From positions 1 to 26,295 of the forward strand of contig DBWU01000036.1 of assembly GCA_002309395.1 (NCBI GenBank): a stretch of DNA of 26,295 nucleotides. The letters are read 5' to 3'. This stretch comes from Oscillospiraceae bacterium UBA1230 (GTDB lineage Bacteria; Bacillota; Clostridia; Oscillospirales; Oscillospiraceae). The notes below the pieces were generated by a model. It was given only the letters and a program-made list of their open reading frames with translations, searched no databases and was not told where the DNA came from. The translations under genes were made by a program, and so were the position numbers. Of the stretch, positions 8,476-14,589 are shown piece after piece. The first letter of the stretch is position 1; each line of letters opens with the position of its first letter.

Positions 8476-8515
8476 AAAAAAGGGAGCGACCCTTCCGAAG
8501 AAGGGTCGCTTTTTT
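8475..8515. terminator. Bidirectional rho-independent terminator
   Basis: A 9-bp stem GCGACCCTT (8486-8494) / AAGGGTCGC (8501-8509) with loop CCGAAG is followed by six T on the plus strand (8510-8515). It is preceded by a run of seven A (8475-8481), which gives a U-run for the minus strand. It can end both the LysR-type gene and the converging endolysin cassette, whose last stop is at 8535. Confidence 0.88.
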
Positions 8516-8534
8516 CTGTGCAAAGCCGCGCAGT

Positions 8535-9452
8535 TCAGCACAAAAGCTGCCGCCACGTCTGCCGTCCGATCACACCGTCGGCGGTCAAACCGCGGTTTTT
8601 TTGATACGCCACGACGGCGGCGTAGGTTTTTGTGCCAAAGCCGCCGTCTACCGCCAGACCCGCGTCAAAATAGGCGTTGAGCAGGATCTGGGCGGTTTTG
8701 ACAAAACCGCCGTTGCTGCCGCGCTGAAGCACCGGCAGGGATACCGTGCAGGTGTCCGGCGCGGACTGGGACGGCGGCGTAGACTGGGACGGCGGCGCGG
8801 ACTGGGACGGCGAGAAGCCGTTTTTGCCCGCCGCCTTGATCTGCGAGGGATAATCTGTGAGCAGATAGTCCTGATCGCACACCACGCCTGCGATTTTATT
8901 GCTCCGCAGGAGATTCGTTTCGCCGCCGAACTGCCAGATCCCCATGGGTTGGAACGAGCAGGTTTTTGTCCACGACGCCACCCAGTGGGGCACCGCGGCA
9001 AGCTCTTCATCGTAAAAATACACGGGAAACGCCGCGCGGAACGAGTAGATGCCGCCGTACATACCATAGCTCTCTATCTTCTCCAGCCATGCGCGCACGA
9101 CGTCCGTCAGCGCCCGTTTGCCCAGCGCCAGCTGCTCCTTGTTCTCCACGTCCATAAACACCGGCAGTTCAAACTGCCGACCCTTGCAGCAGTGCTGATA
9201 GAAATACGACGCCTCCTGCTGTGCCTGCGCCACGGTCAGCGCCTTGGAAAACCAGTAGCAGCCCACGTTCAGACCCTGTGCCTTCGCCTTTTGATAGTTC
9301 TCGGCAAACCGGCTGTCCACGTATAATCCGTCGTCACCGCCGCCACCTTTGATGATGACGAACGTGACGCCTTCCGCCTTGGCTTTGGCAAAGTCGAATG
9401 CGCCCTGCCAGCGCGAAACGTCGATCCCAAACTGTTTCAAACCCCATTTCAC
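8535..9452 (-). CDS. Phage-type GH25 endolysin (lysozyme) with C-terminal peptidoglycan-binding domain
   Basis: Muramidase that cuts the glycan chain of peptidoglycan; 305 aa from GTG at 9452. The GH25 catalytic domain covers about 8-205: FGIDVSRWQG (Asp11), FMDVEN with the catalytic pair Asp101/Glu103, and VCDQDY near 193. A flexible linker holds three PPSQS-type six-residue repeats (214-232). A PG_binding_1 domain fills about 238-304 (DGGFGTKTYAAVVAYQ, DGVIGRQTW). There is no signal peptide, as expected for an endolysin released by a holin. The start is uncertain: AGGAGG overlaps the GTG, an in-frame TTG at 9440 has better spacing (gives KQFGIDVS), and the ATG at 9447 with the best spacing is out of frame by one T. 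It is last of a four-gene lysis cassette, 15 nt after the holin stop. Confidence 0.9.
   Translation of the reverse strand: MKWGLKQFGIDVSRWQGAFDFAKAKAEGVTFVIIKGGGGDDGLYVDSRFAENYQKAKAQGLNVGCYWFSKALTVAQAQQEASYFYQHCCKGRQFELPVFMDVENKEQLALGKRALTDVVRAWLEKIESYGMYGGIYSFRAAFPVYFYDEELAAVPHWVASWTKTCSFQPMGIWQFGGETNLLRSNKIAGVVCDQDYLLTDYPSQIKAAGKNGFSPSQSAPPSQSTPPSQSAPDTCTVSLPVLQRGSNGGFVKTAQILLNAYFDAGLAVDGGFGTKTYAAVVAYQKNRGLTADGVIGRQTWRQLLC
8761..8812 (-). repeat. Three 18-bp tandem repeats coding the endolysin linker
   Basis: Units at 8761-8778, 8779-8796 and 8797-8812 share the core GACTGGGACGGCG. They encode the PPSQSA/T hinge between the GH25 domain and the peptidoglycan-binding domain. The unit length is a multiple of three, so copy-number change would lengthen or shorten the hinge without a frameshift. 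Confidence 0.85.
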
Positions 9453-9467
9453 CTCCTGCCTTCCATC

Positions 9468-9689
9468 TTATGTGGCGGCGGTATCTTTTGTGACGCGGTG
9501 GTATTCGGCGCTGGATGCGCCCAACAGCGCGCCCAGCAGGATGGAAAGCGCCGCGCAGGTCTGCAGGATCTCCTCGCCCCACGGCCAGCCCCAAATGCCG
9601 GAGAGCGTGCAGTAGCACACGCCCACGGCGTCCAGCGCGATCATCGCTACCCATTTGAGCACGTCGTACACCTTGTCGTTCAGCTTCAT
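9468..9689 (-). CDS. Small phage holin
   Basis: A 73-aa membrane protein with two hydrophobic segments (about 11-33 and 39-59), a short turn with GWPWGEE, and a charged C-terminus. The start MKLNDKVYDVLKW followed by an IWG(x)PWGE turn resembles holins of Firmicutes phages; I believe the Dp-1/phi-LC3 type, from memory. Its role would be to open the membrane so the GH25 endolysin encoded just downstream can reach the cell wall. ATG at 9689 is preferred over GTG at 9692 because it is 6 nt from GAGGA. It overlaps the upstream stop by one base (TGATG), indicating translational coupling. Confidence 0.78.
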   Translation of the reverse strand: MKLNDKVYDVLKWVAMIALDAVGVCYCTLSGIWGWPWGEEILQTCAALSILLGALLGASSAEYHRVTKDTAAT

Positions 9690-10024
9690 CACGCATCCTC
9701 CCCGTCCTGCCCGAATAAACTGGGCGCCATGCGAAGCTCCACCAGCTCCGTTTCCAGATCCAGACCGCCGGCGGTCACCGGGCGCACGTCCAGCCAGAAG
9801 GACTGGGACGGATAGAACAGCCGCGTTTCCTCCCGCGTCCAGGGTACCAGCAGTCGATCCGCGCCGGAACTGATGCAGTCGCCGGAACCGTCGGCTTTCC
9901 AGACGGCGGCTTTCCGCGCGCCGCCGTTTTTATACTGCCGGTACATAACGTCCACCTGAGACAGCTCCGCCAGTGTGACGTTCAACAGCTCGATTTCCAT
10001 ATATGCGTTGCTTTCGCGTTTCAT
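9689..10024 (-). CDS. Small protein of phage lysis cassette, unknown function
   Basis: A 111-aa soluble protein without signal peptide or membrane segment, so probably cytoplasmic or virion-associated. Its C-terminal half (WTREETRLFYPSQSF, then WLDVRP, GLDLETELVELRM) alternates polar and hydrophobic residues as in a beta-sandwich. It resembles, from memory, small proteins found just before the holin in late regions of Clostridia prophages; I cannot name a function. ATG at 10024 has GGGAGG eight bases upstream. The start overlaps the upstream stop as ATGA, and the end overlaps the holin start. This tight packing supports one lysis operon. Confidence 0.7.
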   Translation of the reverse strand: MKRESNAYMEIELLNVTLAELSQVDVMYRQYKNGGARKAAVWKADGSGDCISSGADRLLVPWTREETRLFYPSQSFWLDVRPVTAGGLDLETELVELRMAPSLFGQDGEDA

Positions 10025-10326
10025 GTGATGACCTCCCATTGCTGTATTTCCCGATAGATCCTGTCCACGAACGAGTTTCCCCGAAGCGCCTTATACGCCT
10101 TGTATTCGCATACGAAGTTTTCGTATTCGTACTGCCGGATGCTCTGTTGCGGACGGTTGCGGTAATAGGTGCGAAGCATATTGCTCCGCAGCAGACACTT
10201 TTGCCCTTCCCGCAGCCGGCCCGCACCGGAGACCCACTCCCGCAGGGGACGGATCAGCAGAAGCAGCGCCGCCGCCACCGCCGTGATGCAGGAACAAACT
10301 TGCGATAAGAGCGATAAGTTTTCCAT
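10021..10326 (-). CDS. Small membrane protein at the head of the phage lysis cassette
   Basis: A 101-aa protein with one N-terminal membrane segment (about 8-26) followed by a basic cytoplasmic part rich in Arg and Tyr (LREGQKCLLRSNMLRTYY, then YEYENFVCEYKAYKALRGN). Proteins of this type, with a membrane helix and the QYEYENF...YKAYKALGGNSF signature, sit next to holins in many Firmicutes prophages. Function is not established; a regulator or partner of the holin is possible. ATG at 10326 follows AAAGGAGG by 10 nt. It is the first gene of the cassette and ends in an ATGA overlap with the next gene. No clear promoter is visible between it and the terminator at 10417-10457. Confidence 0.72.
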   Translation of the reverse strand: MENLSLLSQVCSCITAVAAALLLLIRPLREWVSGAGRLREGQKCLLRSNMLRTYYRNRPQQSIRQYEYENFVCEYKAYKALRGNSFVDRIYREIQQWEVIT

Positions 10327-10403
10327 ACTCTGTTCGCCTCCTTTCCGTTCAGCTCCCCTGCTTTTGGCTGTGAACGGCGCGCCGGTGACCTGCGCTGTTG
10401 CCC

Positions 10404-10415
10404 TTGCTGCAGCAA
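10404..10415. repeat. Perfect 12-bp palindrome upstream of the lysis cassette
   Basis: TTGCTGCAGCAA is its own reverse complement. It lies about 80 bp before the first cassette gene and directly after the exporter terminator, a place where an operator controlling the cassette could be. It could also be chance; no regulator is encoded nearby except the LysR-type gene. Confidence 0.4.
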
Positions 10416-10416
10416 C

Positions 10417-10457
10417 AAAAACGCCTTCCGGCGCGGGGAAAACCGCATCGGAAGGCG
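10417..10457 (-). terminator. Rho-independent terminator after the ABC exporter
   Basis: Read on the minus strand, a 9-bp stem CGCCTTCCG / CGGAAGGCG (plus-strand 10449-10457 and 10422-10430) encloses an 18-nt loop with an inner GCGG/CCGC pairing, then a run of five T. It follows the permease stop at 10478 by about 20 nt and separates the exporter from the lysis cassette. Confidence 0.8.
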
Positions 10458-10477
10458 AGGGGGAAAAAAAGGATTTT

Positions 10478-12133
10478 TCAGTGCCGCACCGGCTCCAGAA
10501 AGAGGGGGCACAGCAGGAAGAAAAGCGTTCCCAGAAAGGCGTTGACCGCCGTTGCGCCCAACAGCGCCGCCGCAGGAGCGCCTGCGGCGAGACCGATGAC
10601 GATGATCGCCGCGTCCGGGATCAAACCGAAATAGAGGAACAGGACCTGTACCACCTGCTTGACGGTCTTTCCGGCGGAGACCGATACCGACAGGTTGATG
10701 AACGTGCCGGTGGCGGTTCCGAAAAAGTCCACCGAGGCGATCAGCAGCATCCACAACAATGCCTCCGCCGCGTTGCCGCGCAACAGCAATGCCGCCGCCA
10801 GCATAGCCGGAAGCGTATCCAGCAGGCAGTTGACCACACCGGCCGCCATGGAGCAAAACAGCTTGGATTCCACGCGCTCCGGCACCAGGCGGAATAGATC
10901 CGTCCGGGTATCCTCGTTTAAGGGGTCGCCCAGCGTGCGGTAAAATACCAGCACCGCCAGCACGAGAGAGACGGGGATGATGCTGCGGCTTTGAAAGACG
11001 TATCGGCACAGCACAGACACGCCGACCGCCGAAAGGAGGTACGTTTCCGCCGTTTTGGTGAACACGCCCAGCCGGGCGAAGCGGAAGCGGTTATAGAGCG
11101 ATTTGAAGAAAAACACGCTGGCGCCGCGACCGAAACGGAAGGCGTCGCGCCGGATCTTCTCACTGCGATCCTTTTTGCGGTGTACGAGCGCCAAACCGCC
11201 GCGCCGCCGTGCCTGCGCCGCCTGCTCCAACAGCTCCGCCGTTTCCTCCGAACGCGCCATGGCGTCCTCATAAAAATCCGCCTTGACACAGCGCGTTACG
11301 ATCAGCAGCGTACACCCAGCCGCCACACAGCCGCCGACGCACAGGAACATCCTGCCCCACGCGCCCTCGATGGCGAACATCACCACGCCCTTGAGCCAGC
11401 CCCACACGGGGATCGCCCGGGACACCGGCGCGGCAAACAGCGCGACGGCGGCGTCCCAATAGGACAGTCCGCTTTGCCGCTGATAGAGGAAATACGCCGC
11501 CGCCAGCGCCGCCAGAATGCCGTAGATCCCACGGCGAAGGCGCGGTTTAAGACCCGGATGGGTGGAACCGACGGTATATAAAAGGACTTGCAGAAGCTTT
11601 CCCAGTCCGACCGTCAAGCACCATGCCAAAATCAGGGAAAGCGCCGCCCACAGGCTCATGCCCGCGTTTTTTATCAGGTTGGGCAGTTGAAACAGCAGAT
11701 ATACGCTGGCAAAGAGGATCATGCCCAACTGCGTCATCAGCCGAAACAAAAGCACGGACTGGGGCTGAAGCGGCGCGGCAAACAGCAAATTAACGTCCGC
11801 CGGCAGGAAGATCTTGCTGCCGTTTTTATCGGCGCCCAGCGCGTTAATAAAAAGGACCGCCAGGATGACCGCGCCGGCGATCAACTCTACCACCGCGTGG
11901 GTCTGCGTCGCGGCAGGAAGCTCGATCTCCACAAACGGATCGTCTGATACGGCGCTGTCGGCCGGCTGTTCCACGGCAGGGTCCTCCTCGCCGCTGTCTA
12001 TGAGAGAAACGCCGAGACCGATCAGCGCGCCCAGCGCCACACACGCCGCCAGCACGATCAAGACCCATGTTTTCAAGAGCTTTCGGATCTGGTTTTTTAC
12101 CGAGTGGAGCGCGTAGTAGAAAAACCACCTCAT
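10478..12133 (-). CDS. ABC exporter permease (ABC-2/ABC_export type)
   Basis: A 551-aa membrane protein with about 12-14 hydrophobic segments. It starts with a basic cytoplasmic end (MRWFFYYALHSVKNQIRKLLK), then a membrane helix and an acidic extracytoplasmic loop. The phrase KIFLPADVNLLFAAPLQPQSVL is typical of the large two-half permeases called putative ABC exporter (PF16962, from memory). A cytoplasmic middle region (EETAELLEQAAQARRRGG, KKDRSEKIRR) separates two membrane halves. It forms a transporter with the ATPase encoded upstream; its ATG (12133) overlaps that stop as ATGA. The exported substrate is unknown. The frame is open to 12292 but that extension is a shadow of the ATPase gene. 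Confidence 0.85.
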   Translation of the reverse strand: MRWFFYYALHSVKNQIRKLLKTWVLIVLAACVALGALIGLGVSLIDSGEEDPAVEQPADSAVSDDPFVEIELPAATQTHAVVELIAGAVILAVLFINALGADKNGSKIFLPADVNLLFAAPLQPQSVLLFRLMTQLGMILFASVYLLFQLPNLIKNAGMSLWAALSLILAWCLTVGLGKLLQVLLYTVGSTHPGLKPRLRRGIYGILAALAAAYFLYQRQSGLSYWDAAVALFAAPVSRAIPVWGWLKGVVMFAIEGAWGRMFLCVGGCVAAGCTLLIVTRCVKADFYEDAMARSEETAELLEQAAQARRRGGLALVHRKKDRSEKIRRDAFRFGRGASVFFFKSLYNRFRFARLGVFTKTAETYLLSAVGVSVLCRYVFQSRSIIPVSLVLAVLVFYRTLGDPLNEDTRTDLFRLVPERVESKLFCSMAAGVVNCLLDTLPAMLAAALLLRGNAAEALLWMLLIASVDFFGTATGTFINLSVSVSAGKTVKQVVQVLFLYFGLIPDAAIIVIGLAAGAPAAALLGATAVNAFLGTLFFLLCPLFLEPVRH

Positions 12134-12870
12134 GCGCCTGCCTCCCCGCTTTCGCGGCTCATATCGTCCGGCGCGATGCCTTCCGTGACCGCAAAGAACA
12201 GCTCCTCCAGTGTGCGGCCGCTTTGCTGCAGCTCCGGGCGCGTCACGTCGGCGCGCAGAGCGCCGTTTTGCATGATCAGCGTCCGATCCCACAGCATATC
12301 CACGCTGTCGATGATATGGGTGGAGACCAACAGCGTGCTGCCGCTCTGCCGCAGTTCATCCATCACGCTTTTGAGCTCCTTGATGGCGTGGGGATCCAGA
12401 CCCACCATAGGTTCATCCAGTAAAAGGAGCTTCGGCTGGGGCAGAAGACCCAGGCAGATGTTCAGCTTTTGCTGCATGCCCTTGGACAGCTCGTCCCCGA
12501 ATTTCTTTTTCTTGTCGGCGAGCTCGAACCGCTCGAAGAGTTCCTCCACGCGCCGCTGATAATCGCTCAGCCGATACGCACGCGCCAGAAATTCCATGTG
12601 CTCGGATACCGTCAGGTTGGGATAGAGGGACGGCATCTCCGGGATATAACCGACCAGTCGCTTTGCCTCAATGGATGTATTATCGTACGCGCCGATCCGC
12701 ACGCCGCCTTCATAGCGCAAAAACCCGATCACGGATTTCATCAGCGTGCTTTTCCCGGCGCCGTTGGGACCGAGCAGGACGGTGGTGCTCCCGTCGTCCA
12801 GATGGAAGCTTACGTCGTTGCAGGCGGCGATCTTGCCGTAGTATTTTGTCAGATGCGATACGTCCAGCAT
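12130..12870 (-). CDS. ABC transporter ATP-binding protein
   Basis: A 246-aa nucleotide-binding subunit of an exporter. Visible motifs: Walker A GPNGAGKST (34-42), Walker B KLLLLDEP (147-154), D-loop GLDP (157-160) and H-loop His185. The signature is LSKGMQQK (128-135) instead of LSGGQ, and the usual Q-loop Gln is Glu (YIPEMP, 75-80); both variants are common in ABC-2 exporter ATPases. ATG at 12870 follows AAGGAGA; the upstream in-frame extension runs through a terminator and is not coding. It is coupled to the permease gene by an ATGA overlap. The start lies only 34 nt after the deaminase terminator, so its promoter is either inside that gene or the pair depends on read-through. Confidence 0.92.
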   Translation of the reverse strand: MLDVSHLTKYYGKIAACNDVSFHLDDGSTTVLLGPNGAGKSTLMKSVIGFLRYEGGVRIGAYDNTSIEAKRLVGYIPEMPSLYPNLTVSEHMEFLARAYRLSDYQRRVEELFERFELADKKKKFGDELSKGMQQKLNICLGLLPQPKLLLLDEPMVGLDPHAIKELKSVMDELRQSGSTLLVSTHIIDSVDMLWDRTLIMQNGALRADVTRPELQQSGRTLEELFFAVTEGIAPDDMSRESGEAGA

Positions 12871-12904
12871 GGTACTTCTCCTTTTTAATTTTCGCGTTTG
12901 CCCT

Positions 12905-12938
12905 AAAAAATCGTTCCGCCGCCTTCTGCGGCGGAACG
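12905..12938 (-). terminator. Strong rho-independent terminator after the deaminase gene
   Basis: An 11-bp GC-rich stem CGTTCCGCCGC / GCGGCGGAACG (12928-12938 pairs with 12912-12922) with a 5-nt loop is followed on the minus strand by A and six T. It starts 5 nt after the deaminase stop at 12944. Confidence 0.92.
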
Positions 12939-12943
12939 CGGTT

Positions 12944-13423
12944 TTATGCCAGCGTCGGCAAATCGTCGCCGTCGATCCACTCCTGCACGTTGACCACTTC
13001 AAATTCCGTGGGCGTGCGGCGAATGACCACCCGTTCGATCCCAGCGTTGATCACCGTGCGGCGGCACATGGCGCAGCAGGTAGCGTCGCCTTGCAGTTCG
13101 CCGGTCTGCGCGTCCCTGCCGACCAGATAGAGCGTGGCGCCCACCATGTCGCGCCGCGCTGCGGAAATAATGGCGTTCGCCTCGGCGTGTACGCTGCGGC
13201 ACAGCTCGTACCGCTCGCCACGGGGCACCGCCAGCGCCTCTCGCGTGCAGTAACCCATATCCACGCAGTTACGCCTGCCGCGGGGCGCGCCGTTATAGCC
13301 GGTGGAAATGATCTCATCGTTTTTCACGATAATGGCGCCGTATACCCGCCGCAGGCAGGTGGCGCGCTCGAGCACCGTCTGGGCAATATCCAGATAATAG
13401 TTCTCCTTGCTGATCCGCTCCAT
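12944..13423 (-). CDS. Deoxycytidylate (dCMP) deaminase family protein
   Basis: Zinc-dependent deaminase of 159 aa, expected to convert dCMP to dUMP for thymidylate synthesis. The zinc/catalytic motif is HAE (79-81) with Glu81 as proton carrier, plus CCAMC with Cys117 and Cys120 as metal ligands. GYNGAPRG (42-49) is typical of the dCMP deaminase/ComEB branch. Start ATG at 13423 has AAGGAGGAG just upstream; the longer open frame to 13477 begins inside the preceding gene and would include the promoter. It stands alone between a promoter and a strong terminator, so it is probably a single-gene transcript. Confidence 0.9.
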   Translation of the reverse strand: MERISKENYYLDIAQTVLERATCLRRVYGAIIVKNDEIISTGYNGAPRGRRNCVDMGYCTREALAVPRGERYELCRSVHAEANAIISAARRDMVGATLYLVGRDAQTGELQGDATCCAMCRRTVINAGIERVVIRRTPTEFEVVNVQEWIDGDDLPTLA

Positions 13424-13439
13424 CTCTATCTCCTCCTTG

Positions 13440-13449
13440 TACGATCGTA
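13440..13449. promoter_or_regulatory. Palindrome at the start point of the deaminase promoter
   Basis: TACGATCGTA is a perfect 10-bp palindrome lying between the -10 box and the ribosome binding site of the deaminase gene, around the expected transcription start. This is a suitable place for a repressor site; no regulator can be assigned. Confidence 0.35.
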
Positions 13450-13477
13450 TGATAGCCTGTTTTACGGGAAAATTCAA
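13449..13477 (-). promoter_or_regulatory. Promoter for the dCMP deaminase gene
   Basis: On the minus strand TTGAAT (13472-13477), a 17-nt spacer and TATCAT (13449-13454) form a good sigma-A promoter. The -35 box overlaps the end of the DHHW gene. The predicted leader is about 18 nt, ending in a strong ribosome binding site. Confidence 0.6.
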
Positions 13478-14577
13478 CCCTCCTGCAGCTTAAAGAGGTT
13501 TTTATCCGCGGCAAAATTGCTGATCTCGTAAAGCACCAGCACGTCCGTGATCTCCCGGTCGGCTAAAAGCTCCGGCAGCGAGCGGCTGAAATACCGCAGA
13601 TCGAGCAGGGTGATCGTGTCGTATTCCTGCACGAGGAACGGCACGAAGCAGTTGGCAAAGGAGTCTTTGATCACCAGAAGACGCCGCCCGGTCTCCGCGC
13701 CGGTGGTAACGGTCACCTGCGCCCAGTTGCCGCCGAAAAACACCTTGTACTGGTCTTTTTCCGCCAGCGCGTCCACGCAATACAGGCTGTCCGTTACGAC
13801 GCCGTCGCAATCCACCTGCTCCACCGCCGCCTGCGGTGCAATGGAGATCGTGTCGTACCGGCTGTCCGGCAGCAGGACTTTGGAATACAGCGTGCCGCGA
13901 AACGCGTCGCTGACCGGCTCCAGCGCCCAGTTACGCGCCGTGTGCCCCGTTGCGGCGCACCACGCGCCGTAGGCGGCGAAGGCGCCTTCGGTGGTCCAGT
14001 GGTGGTCGGTGCGATAGAACGCGTTTTCCGTATCCGCCAGCGCCGCCGCCACGTCGATCACCTGCGCCGCACCCACCGCGGCGCGGAGCTGTTCAAACCG
14101 GGGCGCGTCGTCATACACCGGCGCGCCGGACGGCAGTTTATCCGACAGCACCGAGGCAGGGGAGGGCGAGAGCAAAATGCGGCAATCCAGCGCCTCGTTC
14201 GCCCCGAAAAACGCCGCCACCGCCGAGAGATTCTTCTCGTAGTTGGTCTGGCTGAAGTCCTCCTCCGTTACCCGGGCGAAGTAGTACCCGTCCGCGCCCA
14301 GATACACGCCGCCCACGTCCCGTTTCCCGGAAAGCCGCCGCAGGAACGAGGCGGTGCCCATCCAGAAGTCCCGCAGGACGATCTGGTCGCTCTCATACGA
14401 TTCCGCTTCCTGGCTGAACCTGCCGGACAGGACACGATCCGCCGTCAAGGCGGGGGCGAGCTGTAAATAACGGTTTTCGTTGTCGGAAAACGAGCGGTCA
14501 GGCAGCAGAAGCGAGGCGGCGGAGAGGGATAGCAATATGAGCGCCGCGACGAACAGCGACGGAATGGTTCGTTTCAT
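13474..14577 (-). CDS. DHHW-family protein (AlgJ/AlgX-like SGNH domain), surface O-acylation
   Basis: A 367-aa protein anchored by an N-terminal signal/membrane segment (about 7-26), so the rest is outside the membrane. It has the family-defining RTDHHWT motif (191-194) and a KDSFAN segment (Ser306). AlgJ and AlgX use an Asp-x-His pair with a Ser in this fold, which matches Asp191/His193/Ser306. Expected role: transfer or handling of acyl (probably acetyl) groups on an extracellular glycan together with the MBOAT protein encoded just upstream (gap 12 nt). The start ATG at 14577 has GGAGG-like bases (GAGGAGC) upstream. It is the last gene of the O-acylation operon. Which polymer is modified cannot be told. 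Confidence 0.88.
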   Translation of the reverse strand: MKRTIPSLFVAALILLSLSAASLLLPDRSFSDNENRYLQLAPALTADRVLSGRFSQEAESYESDQIVLRDFWMGTASFLRRLSGKRDVGGVYLGADGYYFARVTEEDFSQTNYEKNLSAVAAFFGANEALDCRILLSPSPASVLSDKLPSGAPVYDDAPRFEQLRAAVGAAQVIDVAAALADTENAFYRTDHHWTTEGAFAAYGAWCAATGHTARNWALEPVSDAFRGTLYSKVLLPDSRYDTISIAPQAAVEQVDCDGVVTDSLYCVDALAEKDQYKVFFGGNWAQVTVTTGAETGRRLLVIKDSFANCFVPFLVQEYDTITLLDLRYFSRSLPELLADREITDVLVLYEISNFAADKNLFKLQEG

Positions 14578-14589
14578 GTGCGCTCCTCC

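Noticed and set aside
8761..8812. CRISPR-like repeats
   Set aside because: Three direct 18-bp units with no spacers, in frame within the endolysin hinge.
8475..10470. Possible attachment-site repeat flanking the lysis cassette (GAAAAAAAGG near 8474 and 10463)
   Set aside because: Only about 10 bp and mostly a run of A; each copy sits beside a terminator, so chance is likely. No integrase is present.
12130..13002. Longer start for the ABC ATPase (frame open to 13002)
   Set aside because: The extension runs through the deaminase terminator; ATG at 12870 has a good ribosome binding site and the usual N-terminus.
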